A stretch of 64,000 bases of DNA from Zerene cesonia. Its lineage: Eukaryota > Arthropoda > Insecta > Lepidoptera > Pieridae. The stretch lies in NCBI RefSeq assembly GCF_012273895.1, contig NC_052116.1, positions 7,068,001 through 7,132,000 on the forward strand, written 5' to 3'. Shown piece after piece: positions 13,774 through 27,130 of this stretch. Positions within the stretch are counted from its first letter, which is position 1; each line of letters begins with the position of its first letter. A program made the translations under genes and the position numbers. The notes beneath the pieces were generated by a model. The model was not told where the DNA came from, ran no database searches, and saw nothing but the letters and a program-made list of their open reading frames with translations.

Positions 13774-15003
13774 AAGTACTGGATAATATTTCAAAGGTGA
13801 AAAACACGAAAGTGTTTAAACTTAAAATAATTTGTTGTAAAATAGTGTGTGATAAAAGTTCGTAACGGTTTATGGTTGGTGCCAATCATCTCTTACAGTG
13901 CGATTGTGCTCCAGCTTGTTTTCCCGCTCTTACATAAAAAAAGTAAATTTTATAAGTGCAGGGTATAAGAGTCTGTAAAATAAACATTATTATATTGTTC
14001 GGAATTCTAAAATATAAACGATAATGAGCGCCGTAACCAATTAATTTATCTCGCACGTATATGTAAGTAATTTGAAATGTTATGCAACATTTATTAGCGG
14101 TAAAATTTAACGTATGCTAACTTCCCGGGCTGTATTAAATTTTCTCTTATATTTCACGCTATGCAGTAGGTACTCCAGACCACTTTCACCTGATCTAATT
14201 TGAATTACCGGCTAATAATATTCAATGCGTTTCGTTTTATGAAGTAAGAGTGGTCGTATAACACTGCCGCTTTCCTACATGTCGAGTAGATGATAAATAT
14301 TTTATGCTATTTGGCATTATAAAGTAATAATAATAATATGTGTTTCTTGGGAAGCAAATATTCGAAGTCTCTGACGCCCGAACTAGTAAAAAATGTATAG
14401 TTAGGAATCAGCACTTTTATTTCTGTCATAGAGATGTCCAATTGCCATCATCACCGTAAACATAAATTCTATTTACATGTCATGTTTTAGTGTAATTGAC
14501 AATTTTTGTAGTTATAGAATAACTGTGAGGACAATGAAAATTTACTCATGTAGAAATATATAGTAGGATCATAATAGATTAACACGATATCTACAAAACG
14601 TGGGATGTATACTCAATTTCCATATAAGATACTTTCCAATGGCAGTTAGAAAAATTCATTACTATTAATGGGAATATACTATGAACGAAAAGCTTAAATA
14701 TAATTTTAATGAGTGTAATCATCGAACAGTCCCGTGTGATATTAGAAATATTAATTAGTTATGATGTAATTGGTTTATCGTTTCATCTGAAACGCACTAA
14801 GCGGTAATTTGATTAACATAAAATTCGAATAGGTGTTAGAATTGTAGTAATTTCACGGCGAATACCGGTGTCCGATCAAAAGATAAAACGAAAGTCACTG
14901 CCGGTTATTTACTGGTTACTTACATAAGTTATGGACGTTTAAATTCCTAGCTATTTTAAAGGAAAAACTTAAATTCTCACAACGAGACAGCAGCTTTTTT
15001 TAA
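13774..15003. other. AT-rich non-coding DNA
   Basis: Nothing recognised beyond short ATA/AAT simple runs. Confidence 0.4.
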
Positions 15004-15098
15004 TAAAAATTGGTTCATCCAGTCGAAAATCACAGGAAACAGAGTCAGAAAATAGTCAAATTGATAACCTTCTTATTTTTTTGAAGTCGGTTAAAAAA
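15004..15098 (+). repeat. Dispersed repeat with GAAGTCGGTT terminus
   Basis: It contains AATTGGTTCATCCAGTCG, then AAATTGATAACCTTCTTA, a T-run, and GAAGTCGGTTAAAAAA. The order TTGATAACCT...AAGTCGGTT is shared with 57797-57889 and, reversed, with 7525-7569. This terminus is common in lepidopteran intergenic DNA; I cannot assign the parent family. Confidence 0.6.
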
Positions 15099-15741
15099 GT
15101 TAAGTGCTATCAATATATGGACAGAATCGTAATTCTCTTGATACTTTATACTAGGTATTCAATGTCAAATGCGTCGATAAAATATATGATTTCTCTTAAA
15201 TATATGTAAAACAGAGACGGTATCGTTTGTGTTGACCTTTGCTATCCATTCTCTTGTAGAATATTGTTAAACAAATGTGTTGATATGTTATTTTCAATTA
15301 TTAATAGACGAGATACATAAGCAAATAACACTCGTGCAATGCACGAATGCTTTAATGCATAGCATTTAAATAAGGCATAAATACGTACGTATGTGCGTTT
15401 CTATGAATGGCTGTATAATCTATGATCGAGTATAATTGATTTTGCTTAACGATCTAAGGATCTAAGTATCAAATCCACTGATCCTCATCAGTGTTAATTC
15501 GGGGTAGCTATAATATATAATAATAATGAGTTCTTTATTGAAAATTTATGTACATATTGTTGCAATGGACTCTCTTACTCTTAAACTAATACCTAGTTTA
15601 AGAGTAGAGTAGAGTTTAAACTTCAATTTAAGCTACATGGTCCTATTTCTATTTACTTATTTACGTAATACGTTCGATAATAGACCAACGAGGCAGTACA
15701 AATGGCTCTGTTGATCAAGCAGAAAGCAGCGGAACTAATTC

Positions 15742-16126
15742 TTAATTTGGCGCCAATAGTTGCATCTGAAACTCGTGATCACAGCCGCACCACGGAGCCG
15801 CATAATCGTTAAAAGAATTGCAACACTCGGGCGCAGAATCCACAGTTTTGTTACGTGTTAAAGACGCTGCTCCGGCGTTTATTAGTAACGTTAAAGAACT
15901 TTGCATTTCCATTCGAATCGACCTCAATTAGTTTTTGAACAGCTGTATCGCTATTTTCACTAACAACAAAGGACCGTTGTTTAGTTTCTATTGCCGTTTT
16001 ATTGCTACTTTTCACGGATGTACCCCATTTGTTGAGTTCAGTTTTATCATCGGCTTCGCCTCGATTTAAACACCGTTCGGGAACTGAAAGTTTCCTCAAT
16101 GACGTCGTTGTTGTGAAGTTTATGGA
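15742..16126 (-). pseudogene. Coding-like relic with a frame change, minus strand
   Basis: On the minus strand an open frame runs from just after a TAA at 16127-16129 to a stop near 15851. It has mixed, protein-like composition (for example KLSVPERCLNRGEADDKTE and SFVVSENSDTAVQKLIEVD) but contains no ATG near its start. An overlapping second frame takes over from about 15927 and continues to a stop at 15742 (for example NKTVDSAPECCNSFNDY). Codon composition is more balanced than in the surrounding AT-rich DNA. The pair reads as one protein of roughly 120 residues broken by a single indel, or as chance open frames. No family is recognised and no splice sites are obvious. Confidence 0.3.
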
Positions 16127-16129
16127 TTA

Positions 16130-19100
16130 ATTAAGCTATTTTAAACGAATCTGCTATTATGAACAAAAATATGCAAGAATCTGTAATTCTGATTGTTAGA
16201 ACTTTTGAAATTTTGATTCTGTTGGCCCTTAAAATTCTTATAATTTATTCGTTACATACAGGCAATATCCAGGTAGGGCTTGGTTCTGGGTAGAATATAC
16301 TTGCTTTAATTCTCTTTGTTATTGCCTCCGCCCAATAGAGGGTGCGCTAATGTCTAGTGTGCGAGTCAAGAGAATACAATATACAACAAACAATTATCTA
16401 GAAGCTTGCCTAAATGCCTTGATGTCATGTTCATCCTACTTTTTCAATATGACATATATCTTTCGTTGTATAGGTTTACCTCCTCGACCTTTTTGATGTC
16501 CAAATAGTTCTCCAATTAATTAACCTAAAAATAAGTAAAGTACTACCACCGAATGAACGTAATCTACGTCGAGCGATCGCAGCCGAATTTTTTCACCCCA
16601 CGTTTTCTATCATAATTCGTGCCTGACACGACTGTGGCAGGTCAAATACCGGTAAATGAAAAACGTTTTTGTTTAATCAAATTACGGAAGTCACCGAATG
16701 ACGGTTATTGCGTCCGCCGAGTCCTCTTGGGGGCTTATTGTTTAATCGACTAAATTTGATTCGGTACGTGTGTATCATGCTTTATTCTTGCTTTGTTTTG
16801 TTCTCAGTGAACTATTGGAATCGTACTAAACACGAGTTTAATCTGTGAAAAAAATATATTGTAAACATTTTTTTGATTAAAAATTATATATGACTAACAG
16901 CTAATACAAATACGATCATCCGCCTCAAAAATATCAAATGTATAACATTATATATAACTTCAATCCCTGAAAATAAAGTTCATTTTTCCTGATCAATTTC
17001 AACCGTCTACAATAGGGTTACGTATTACGTTCGCCGTATGTTGATAGAAAAATGTGATTCAATAATAACTCTTTTATGTTGGAACTCATTGGATTTATGT
17101 AGCGGGCGAATGGTCGGGACTTGCGATTTTCGCTGCGTAAATCATTTTCACATGGCAACACCGAGTTTATGTAAGGGGTTTTGGAATTTCAATGAATATT
17201 ATTTAGGCGTTTAGGTTTTTTTTTTTGAAGCGAAAGCTTAGGACTATAGATATCGATTCGTGGAAGAAAATTATAAGAAATTTCTTCAGAACTCTCTATA
17301 ATGAAGAAAGATAGCTTAATATTATGATTTATTTAATTCAAGCATAAGCATTTTTTATTTATGTCCTAGCTCAGTTACTTTATCAATGTTACATCGCTTA
17401 AAAACATGGAATAGAAGATTCGTAGAAATGGAAATTTAAAATTACGAATGTTTTAGCTAGGCTATTGCCTCTAATCAAACACTTTAAAAGTCTTATTCAA
17501 GAAAGCTTTTAGCGGAGTAAATGATTTTCACGATGAAACGAATGGTAGCGCGTGTACAGACGCTATTTGCCAATTTAGCGAGTTTCTAGAAAAATCTGGG
17601 CGATTTGCTTTTCTGACTGCGAGAGGTCGTGAAACAAGACCGTGATACATGTGAAGGCAATTTTCTCCTTGAAAGGATTCTATATGAATCGCCGTATGGT
17701 ATTGAAGCTGGTTTCATTTCTGACTGGTATAATTTTTCAATATTAAATTCGGTTTATCCCAACTAGGGACTTTGTTCAAATCAAGGGATATTCAACAAAA
17801 GGAAAAGATTCGTCATACTGTCTCAAATATTAAATATTATGTACCTACTATCTATTTAGTATTATATATTTTTAAGTGATTCAATGTATTATAATTCACA
17901 TTTTGTGTTTGGAAACAACCTGAAAGAAACAGAAAGCACAATATGTCCAACAATAATCGTCTGTTCACAAGGTAAGATAATTGTTATAACTAAAACTGAA
18001 AGCAAATACAATTTTATTTTTCCTTCAAAAACATCTTGTCGAACAAAAGCAACGCAATAAACAATTCTATCAAGGAATTCTCGAGTTCCTCACAGTTAGC
18101 AAATAGAAAATACGGAAACATAAATTGCTCTTAATTAACTACCGTCGATCACATCTGGAACAGACTCGGATCAAACTTCTAATTAAATTTTAATTAATAT
18201 TTCCGAATCTAACATTACATTCATTATCTGTGACTTGACGTCTTTGTTCTATTCCAGTTTTGAGTTTTGGCGCGAATGTAATACAGATGTTGTTTTACCT
18301 ATTCCATATTTGAAAGCAATTTTGAAGTAAGACGTTGATATGTTTATCATTTTCAAAGAATTGAATATTCAAAACATACGAAGTACGTCGACTGAAAATT
18401 TCATAAATCAAATATAAAATAAAATTTATGCTGCTGTTATTAAACCATTTTGACTCTTAAATATTAATCCGTAATCAAACGATGAGCACCTATTTTATAT
18501 CTTTTTGCGTTATTGTTATAATAACGCAATGAGATGCTACCATTCGTTAACTAACTATTGTTGCAATTAGCTCATTACAATTAGGAGGTTAAGCAACAAA
18601 AATATGATTGCTGATTTTAAGTGTCGAAATACCATACCATATTTGTTAGTGAAAGTTGAGATTCGATGCGTTTTTCACTATATTTGTAATGAAAGTTCAC
18701 GCGCCACAAGTTATTATTTTTAATGATGTTACGATTATGACAATGTAAGTACGTTACGACATCGTTGACTCCAATAATGGTTATGAAATTTTAAAAGCAA
18801 TATTAGGCAAGTTTGCCGAAAAGACATGGTTTGGTATAGAGTTTGATGATTTTGCTATAAATAAATATTAATTTCATTGTTGCATTTATGTTCGTTCTTG
18901 TGAATGAATACAAAACGTATTTCCAATTCCTTGTTATTTATAATCTGTGCCTATATCTTAATACCACTCGATTATTACTTATTTATTTGCTTTAAAGCGA
19001 CGTCCATGACTTCTACGTGATATTTATTATGAAAGATTGTTCTGTATGATATGCCTTTTTTGCTACTCGTTTGTAAATCTCTTTACGTCATTTTAATTAT

Positions 19101-19724
19101 CGCGGCAATTTTAATTTCGCTTATCTGTACGTTACGATTGAGTGAATATAGTCTGTATTATGTCACGAAGTAAAAATATTGGCTCTTATAATTAACAATA
19201 TAAGATATTTTCGCATGTAATGTATGTATTTAAAATAAAGTTATATGTGAGTAAAATATATTAATCTTATTAGTATATATAATACAAAATGACATATAAA
19301 CTGAGGTAATATGAATTATGAAGAAAACCAAGCATAAATGATCACGTTTCTTGTAGCTAATGCTAAAAGAAAAAGAAACATATAACTTTTATACAGTCTA
19401 ATGAAATAAAACTGCAATGTCACTATTCAATTTTGCCTTCGTACAGAGCGAACCAGTTTAACATTATTTATAGCAAAGTATGTCTCGATCGTGTTAGTAT
19501 ATTAGTTACTATACATATATTTTCAAGGGAAAATAATATGGCGCGGGAAACCTCAACTTTCCCGCCGTTTCCTCGCCATGTTTTTTTTATCGGCAGATAG
19601 TTTGCCAGTCCGTTACCAGACGTTTTACAAGGCTGATTTAAATTACTGCTCAACGGTTAACCTCAATCAATACGAAGTAATGAAAAATAAATGGAATATT
19701 AAATCAATTGAAATTGTCATGTAA
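16130..19724. other. AT-rich non-coding DNA
   Basis: Only the 10-bp hairpin at 18505 stands out. No exon, RNA or recognised repeat. Confidence 0.4.
18505..18529. other. Perfect 10-bp hairpin, 5-nt loop
   Basis: TTGCGTTATT and AATAACGCAA flank GTTAT. It is compact and AT-rich, possibly by chance. Confidence 0.5.
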
Positions 19725-19802
19725 TCTTTTTTACTATATAAAAATAAGTCGGGTTTTCCTTCCTGACGCTATAACTCCAGAACGCACGAACCGATTTCCA
19801 CG

Positions 19803-20802
19803 NNNNNNNNNNNNNNNNNNNNNNNNNNNNNNNNNNNNNNNNNNNNNNNNNNNNNNNNNNNNNNNNNNNNNNNNNNNNNNNNNNNNNNNNNNNNNNNNNN
19901 NNNNNNNNNNNNNNNNNNNNNNNNNNNNNNNNNNNNNNNNNNNNNNNNNNNNNNNNNNNNNNNNNNNNNNNNNNNNNNNNNNNNNNNNNNNNNNNNNNNN
20001 NNNNNNNNNNNNNNNNNNNNNNNNNNNNNNNNNNNNNNNNNNNNNNNNNNNNNNNNNNNNNNNNNNNNNNNNNNNNNNNNNNNNNNNNNNNNNNNNNNNN
20101 NNNNNNNNNNNNNNNNNNNNNNNNNNNNNNNNNNNNNNNNNNNNNNNNNNNNNNNNNNNNNNNNNNNNNNNNNNNNNNNNNNNNNNNNNNNNNNNNNNNN
20201 NNNNNNNNNNNNNNNNNNNNNNNNNNNNNNNNNNNNNNNNNNNNNNNNNNNNNNNNNNNNNNNNNNNNNNNNNNNNNNNNNNNNNNNNNNNNNNNNNNNN
20301 NNNNNNNNNNNNNNNNNNNNNNNNNNNNNNNNNNNNNNNNNNNNNNNNNNNNNNNNNNNNNNNNNNNNNNNNNNNNNNNNNNNNNNNNNNNNNNNNNNNN
20401 NNNNNNNNNNNNNNNNNNNNNNNNNNNNNNNNNNNNNNNNNNNNNNNNNNNNNNNNNNNNNNNNNNNNNNNNNNNNNNNNNNNNNNNNNNNNNNNNNNNN
20501 NNNNNNNNNNNNNNNNNNNNNNNNNNNNNNNNNNNNNNNNNNNNNNNNNNNNNNNNNNNNNNNNNNNNNNNNNNNNNNNNNNNNNNNNNNNNNNNNNNNN
20601 NNNNNNNNNNNNNNNNNNNNNNNNNNNNNNNNNNNNNNNNNNNNNNNNNNNNNNNNNNNNNNNNNNNNNNNNNNNNNNNNNNNNNNNNNNNNNNNNNNNN
20701 NNNNNNNNNNNNNNNNNNNNNNNNNNNNNNNNNNNNNNNNNNNNNNNNNNNNNNNNNNNNNNNNNNNNNNNNNNNNNNNNNNNNNNNNNNNNNNNNNNNN
20801 NN
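19803..20802. other. Assembly gap 1 (1000 N) with overlapping flanks
   Basis: Exactly 1000 N. The preceding 71 bp (19732-19802) are identical to the following 71 bp (20803-20873), so the contig ends probably overlap and little or no sequence is missing. Confidence 0.95.
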
Positions 20803-20873
20803 TACTATATAAAAATAAGTCGGGTTTTCCTTCCTGACGCTATAACTCCAGAACGCACGAACCGATTTCCACG
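20803..20873 (+). repeat. 71-bp exact duplicate of 19732-19802 across gap 1
   Basis: Identical over its whole length to the left flank of gap 1. Most likely an artefact of scaffolding two overlapping contigs, not a biological duplication. Confidence 0.9.
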
Positions 20874-21004
20874 GTTTTGCTTTCGTTGGAAAGGTCTTGG
20901 GCGTCGTGAGGTTTATAGCAAAGAAAATTCCGGAAAAATTTCAACAGAAAATCGGGAAAAACGAAGCCATCTGGTGGCGAAACGGAGTTCGCCGAGTTTG
21001 CTAG

Positions 21005-23900
21005 TTCTTAATAATTATTTAATTCAAATTTGCCTCTGTAGAAATAACTTGACTTATCTCGGAAATGACAAATAATCTTGTTTGTGTAAAAATAGTTCAT
21101 ATGCAAAAAAGCGCATATGGAAAAAAAGCGCGGGAAACTAAACTAAACTAAACGAAGCGGATCTTTAATTTGACAATAGAAAGAATTTTTCGCTCATTGC
21201 TATAACTTAGAAAAAAGTACAATTCGATGTTAAATTATAAAACTATATAATAACAACAGTGAAGAGAATTAAGACACAGGTGAATAAACAATTCGCCACG
21301 GTTCCTGAACTTGTTGGAAAGTATCATGAAGTGTACGCTTGAAAAACGTTTCATACGGCAGCTTTTTTCATAGGTAAGCTCTTGACCGTAAACCCACTTG
21401 ATGGAAAGTGGTGGCGCGGTCACGAACGTACTAGCTTAGAAAAGCCTATTCTTATATCACTGCTTATACTGCTAAGCGTATTGCGGCAAAGACTGTGAAT
21501 AATGATTTTTGTCGCGATCCCGTGGACCCAGGTGTGGATCTGTCTATGTGTGTGTGTTCCATCGCTCTATTCCCAGTGAGCGCATTATTCTATCCGCATA
21601 TGGACGCGTGGCGCGCTAGTGTGCGTTAGATTCCATCCACATATCGTTATATTCTCCGAGTTTTTTTTTATGGAGTGCGGACTGAATAAATAGGCGACCG
21701 GCACGCTGAGTGGCCCTTTGATTTATTTAAACTTGCTCTCGAGGGGGGAACAGTTTCCTGATTCAATTATTGTAATTGTGCCGTCGATTTTGAGATGTGG
21801 GTTGACGACGGATGCTCTAGGATTATTTGACGCTCAGTTACGGAGGCAAGTGCTGATTGATGCACTCTTTGTTTATGGTATAATTTATCAGTTTATGAGT
21901 GCACGGGTTGAAGTTTGATTGCGTAAACATATAGACAAGTTAATTACTTATTTGAGTTATAAAGATGTCAGTATAATGTACTTTTTATGATAAATGCATT
22001 AAACAAAGTCTGGCACGATAAAACATTAACTCAGAAGTGTGTATTCGGCAATTAAAATTATTTTTTTTTTCTGTCTGCTTCATGTCGTTATTTATAATTT
22101 TTATTAATTTCAAATTTTTATGATTATTTCAATTGAAATTAAAGTAAGCGTTTTAAATTCAAAACTAGCTTTAAAATAATGAATCCTCTGGAAAGCTTTT
22201 CATTTGCTTTCTGATCGATTACGAAACGTGAATTCAAACGAATGGAATACGAACGTTCTCATTTCAAAGGTTGATGCACTTGACTACAAAAAACCCACCT
22301 CAAAGAGATATAGTAGCGATAGTGTTGCCATATTAGCCGCTTTTCTCGAAATTTCTGATAGGAATCTTCTGAGAAGTTTTCGTAGATTTATTCGAAGATT
22401 ATTGAGCATATTACCTATCAGATAGATTATTAAATTTTAGAAAATTTATTCTTATATGCAATTGTTTTAAAACAGATTAGCTTTTCTTAAAAGTTCTCAT
22501 ACGTTAATTTAATTCAAGAGTCATAAACTTTTTAAAGCAACTGAAGAGAAAGAAGGAACACTGATGTACAAAGTAAACAGTGATTTGTACACAATAAGCG
22601 ACTAATTCAGTGCGTCTGTATCTCCGTATGGATGCGCGTGACAGCTGAATGATGTCCAATGAAAATGGCCGAGTGGTCTGTGTTGTCTTAATGAGCGAAT
22701 GTTGGACAAAGATGTTGTATTTATATAAGGAGGTTGTGTAACTTTTGCTTTATTAAAAAACTTTATTTTGCCCACGGCTTCGCAAACGTTTAATTCTGAA
22801 GAATTTAAAAGATGAATTAAAAAATACATGAGAATCAGGTGCGAAACGTATTTGTTATTATTATTAGTAATCTTATTTAACCAAACCAAACTTTTTTCTT
22901 TTCTCTTAAATCTTATTTAAAAAAAACAAAAGAACGATAAACATCCAGACAGATACCATTTGGCACAAAAATGCCCAAAACACTTCACACAATCACGATA
23001 ATTAACGTTTTTATGGTAAAAAATTCACATACGCCAATCAGCGTATTATCAGGCACTCGCATCTATTCAAGTTCCAGTCTAGTTTACATGCTGGAGAGCT
23101 TGCCACCCCCCCATTTACATTACAAAGACGACGAGAAAATTAACTGTGTAGGGTTACCAGGTGCAAAAAGTTTTCAGTTTTAAACATTTGTGATATAATT
23201 GGAACTCTTTGGTTGGTTACATGAGGTTTTATGATAGGTTAATTAGAATAGGATTTATATATTATATGTAATTGTAATTGCAGAGGAGATGTTGTTATTG
23301 ATTATAGAAATGAGGATCCGTAACGTACATTAGGATGAGCTATTACTTTATATTTATTATAGTAAATTTATATTGTAATCAAGATAATTGTGGTAAAATA
23401 TTCCAAACGTAAATCTCAACAAATTATCTCGGATTTTTAAGTGTTTAAATTTTAACCGTCAGTACAGTAGCTAAATAATTTTAGCCGAAACTAAAATTTG
23501 GCCGAGGCGAAACACCGAGGCTTTACGCTTAATGTGTTTTCCGCCTCAGATGTTTTAATTTAAACTTTGCTAAAACAGACTATCTAGACTCTCGTGGAGA
23601 TAATCATAAAAATAAGTAGACAACTCCAAAAATATTTAGTATATATGAAGCTAAATTTTTGTGAAATATGAATTTTTATGTTTTGACGAATTATTTGATA
23701 TTTTGTTTATGGTGAATAATCTTAAGACATAAATGGGATTAGAACCGTGATATTCCAGGCTCGGGTCTACCCTCGAATATGTATTCAAACTCAAAGCAAT
23801 ACCTGAAATCCTATCAGAAATGATAAGAAAAATTCTAATCGAGATGTTCAAATGGCTCTGAGCTTAGACCAATATATAAGATAGGAATCTACAGAACAGT
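21005..23900. other. Non-coding DNA after the gap-1 element
   Basis: Holds a 7-bp inverted repeat (CATATGC/GCATATG, 21098-21119), three AAACT units near 21136-21152, a GC-richer patch at 21510-21660, and unsupported frames of 60-95 codons. No gene is recognised. Confidence 0.35.
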
Positions 23901-24025
23901 GTCCGGTCTAGACCGGATTTATCCGGACACATGGTAACCCAGCGGATAAGTGCTCTCCCGCGCACCGGCGCAAACGGTAACGAACCCTCTCACCTTGGGC
24001 TTAATCACCTTTTATATTTTTTTGT
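23901..24025 (+). repeat. Palindrome followed by a tRNA-like, T-tailed SINE candidate
   Basis: CCGGTCTAGACCGG (23903-23916) is a perfect palindrome within a longer GTCCGG...CCGGAC inverted repeat (23901-23928). After it come A-box-like AACCCAGCGGATAAGTGC and B-box-like GGTAACGAACCC, then a T-rich tail. The arrangement suggests a tRNA-derived SINE. There is no second copy in the window. Confidence 0.35.
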
Positions 24026-26879
24026 TTCACCCGGATATCATACTTAATCTGCATTTTGGGTGACAATTATGGTACTGATCGAAATTAATGCACAGTTAAT
24101 ATACTCATAAAGTGCGTATTAAGGTGAATGCAAAATATATCTCTCGTGTTTAATTGAATATGAGAGCATTGTCAAGGGATTAAAATACTGGGAAGAGATT
24201 TACCTAACAGCAATAATGTCAATAGAAAATGAAGGAGTATCAGTGGCTACTATGTCTGTTGTAATTAATCATAAATAAGATAATTGTTAAACCGCCTAAT
24301 TCGTTTGTTACCAAAACTGGCTTAAAGCCAAGGTCAATAAACCCTTCCCATATAACATAGGGTATGCTCTTACACGCGGCTTAACTGGAATTTGAGTCAA
24401 ATGCAATGTAATTAGAATTTAATTTCGCCTGTTTCATTCAGGCATATAAAAGGGATGTATCCTAAGCAAATATACAACGCGTCACTCGGAAGCTGAATTT
24501 TACACTGTTTTAGGTTGACACCCCCCGCGTTTCGTCTGTTGGAGAAAACAATGTGAATGTGTAGTAGCTGTAAAGTAAAAAGGCTCTACTTACATTGGTT
24601 TCAAAATAAAGGATTAGATTTTTAAACACGGCTTTTTAATTTAGAGCGTGTTTACAATTTAAAAAAGGAACATCGTGTTGGACTGGAATTTGAGTGTCGT
24701 TCCATTTTTATTCAGTTCACAGAGTATACACGACTTTTATGGAATTTTGTCCTCATTCCTTTTACGAATTATCTTGCTACAGATAATACAAAGACCGTAA
24801 GGCGGGAGCACAGATCATTACTTGTAAATGGCGTTCTATATAAGGGAGGCTTATCATTGACATTCATGTTCCACTGGACAGTTAGAGCAAGTTCAATACA
24901 TCTGGACTATATGGAAGTCTTAGAACGGTATAAAAGACGTTATAATCGTTTGTTTCTCCTTGAAACCTTCATGTACGACTCTATTTATAAACCTACATTA
25001 TAATTATGAAAATATCGTTCATGTTAGCATTAATGAATAAAAATGCAAAATTATATTCTGTTACACACTTTTATTAAACAAACTTAATCCTCAAATTGTA
25101 AATTTCATTACTCGTAGCTGCATAAATCACAAAGCATTTAACAGGTAAAAGGATAACATATTTAAAGGTAAAAAAACATAGAGGTTATGAGATATGTGCC
25201 CACTTTTTACTCCCGCGCTTTATGACAAACTTGTCGCATAGACAACGCATAGACGCAGTAAAAATGATTTATTAAACCTAGATGGCTTATCGAGGTTCGT
25301 GTATGGGCTCCGATGGTGTTCAGATAAAGCATGTAGAATCGATCTTTGGGCCCATTTGAGAGTATAATTTTGTTATGTTTCCCGACCGTGTGGTTCTAAA
25401 CGTGTCGACAAGTTTTTGTACCTGATCATTGTATAGATAGAAGATTTTTACATTACATACATTTCAGAAATCGGTCTTCACTGCTCGTTGATGTATACCG
25501 TAATAACTGTCACTTATTGGTTACACACATATTGGTTCCGTAGAATAAAAATTTTCAACGTTATATTTTTAGTATCTTACTCTCTATTCTCATATTAACT
25601 ATGCATGCAGAGCTATTTCTTCTTAAAGAATTTTCTAGATAAAGTAAGCCATTGATATTCGTGTTGTGTCATGGATAAGCTGGAAAGTTTAGATAACAAT
25701 CAAGAGCATTATTTACCTCTATGCAAAATAGGTAAATAATCAGAAACCTCCATATAACAAAACGTACGTGTCCCGACTGGAAACTGAAGAACTGAATTTA
25801 GTTTTCAATCCCGAGAGCTTTCGAAATGTTGTTTTTTTTCTTTAGTGTAGGTACGTATTATGGAAATGAACTCAAATACAATCGCGTTTAGTATCCACAG
25901 ATAATGTTTGACATCTGTCAATCATCATTGTCAGTTTACCCGCGTAAATAATAGTGGACATTTGTTTTATTTCAATATTTTCAAATGTGCTAAATATTAT
26001 TAATACAAATTATTATTTAAGTAGTGTCATGAACGAGGAATTAATGCATATTTGATGATAACGTAGATATGGCAATAAAAGTAAAGTCTACAATTTGTCT
26101 TGTACTAGAGTGATAGATATAAACTGTATTATTGCTATACGCTTTATTGAGCAGATTTCGTTTTCATAACTTATTAAGTTGCTACAGAATTTTAAAAATA
26201 CTGCAAAAAGAAATTGACACGGCCTTTTATCTTAATTACATAGTAAAATAAATTATTATTATACCTATTTCGTATATTACCAAGTACATTCATCGTAATT
26301 TGTTTGTTTCCAAAATATAAAAAATTCGCACACGACGCATTTAATTCTGTTTATCTACGCACTATCGTGACACAAAACAATGGCCGAGAAGTGGGTCACT
26401 GTATACATCAGTTCAACGAGTCGTATTAGATTATCTACCAATAGATTTGTTACAGTAATCGTATCTGGATGGTAGATAGGTATTGATATTCCGCGTGGCA
26501 AACAAACTGAAATGATAGATTTAGGTTATCATAAGAATACATGTCTAAATTCGAACAAGTTTCTTAAGATTTGTTATTAACTTATAGTATTTTGTGAGCT
26601 GGCTGAAGACCGCTGTGTTACTCGCGTTTTACCCGAGTTCAAAGTAGCCTATTTCTAATCCCGATTTATATTTACCTATGTACTAGATTTCACTTCATTT
26701 CATATAATAAAAAATGTAGATAGATTTTATGTATTTTGTTATTTATTTCTTATTTAAAATTGCGTATTAATTTAATTTAGATTATCTATATAAAGTAAAT
26801 TAATAATGACTAAACCATCGCATTATTATCTACATGTACAAAAATGCCTCAAATAGTTCAATTAATAAGAAATAATTTC
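24026..26879. other. AT-rich non-coding DNA
   Basis: Nothing recognised. Confidence 0.4.
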
Positions 26880-27130
26880 GGACAACAATGCTCGAAAGCA
26901 CATTTGCCCGTGTGTCTCACGAGCATTCGTCAGGTTAGTCGGAGCCAAATGATAGTGATTAATGGCAGCGACCCCTGCATCGGCAGATATCGTGTCCCGG
27001 CGCTTGATTGGCCGACTGTTTTTGCAGGCCGCGTGCGATTTGCGCGCCATTCGGGATGATCGTAAATCACGTATTCTTGCTTGATGTCTGCTGGTGACTA
27101 CTGACTAGTGCTTAGGGCGCATCTCCGGTA
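26880..27130. promoter_or_regulatory. GC-richer island, possible regulatory element
   Basis: A 250-bp block contains CCCGGCGCTTGATTGGCCG (an inverted CCAAT box), GCGCGCC and several CGs, between strongly AT-rich flanks. Both strands are open for 60-70 codons, which reflects composition. It may be a conserved enhancer or a small promoter; nothing further is recognised. Confidence 0.2.

Larger units (their letters stand above)
19725..21004 (+). mobile_element. Helitron-like element interrupted by an assembly gap
   Basis: The left part starts with TC after an A at 19725, followed by a T-run and the TACTATATAAAAATAAGTCG block. The right part ends TTTGCTAG before a T at 21004. A strong 3' hairpin, GGCGAA-ACGGAG-TTCGCC, sits 7 nt before CTAG. 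The 71 bp before the gap are repeated exactly after it; collapsing the overlap leaves an element of about 209 bp. The apparent 455-residue open frame across the gap is an artefact. Confidence 0.7.

Noticed and set aside
19708..21075. 455-codon plus-strand open frame
   Set aside because: Almost entirely N; it spans gap 1 and includes the duplicated flank of a Helitron-like element.
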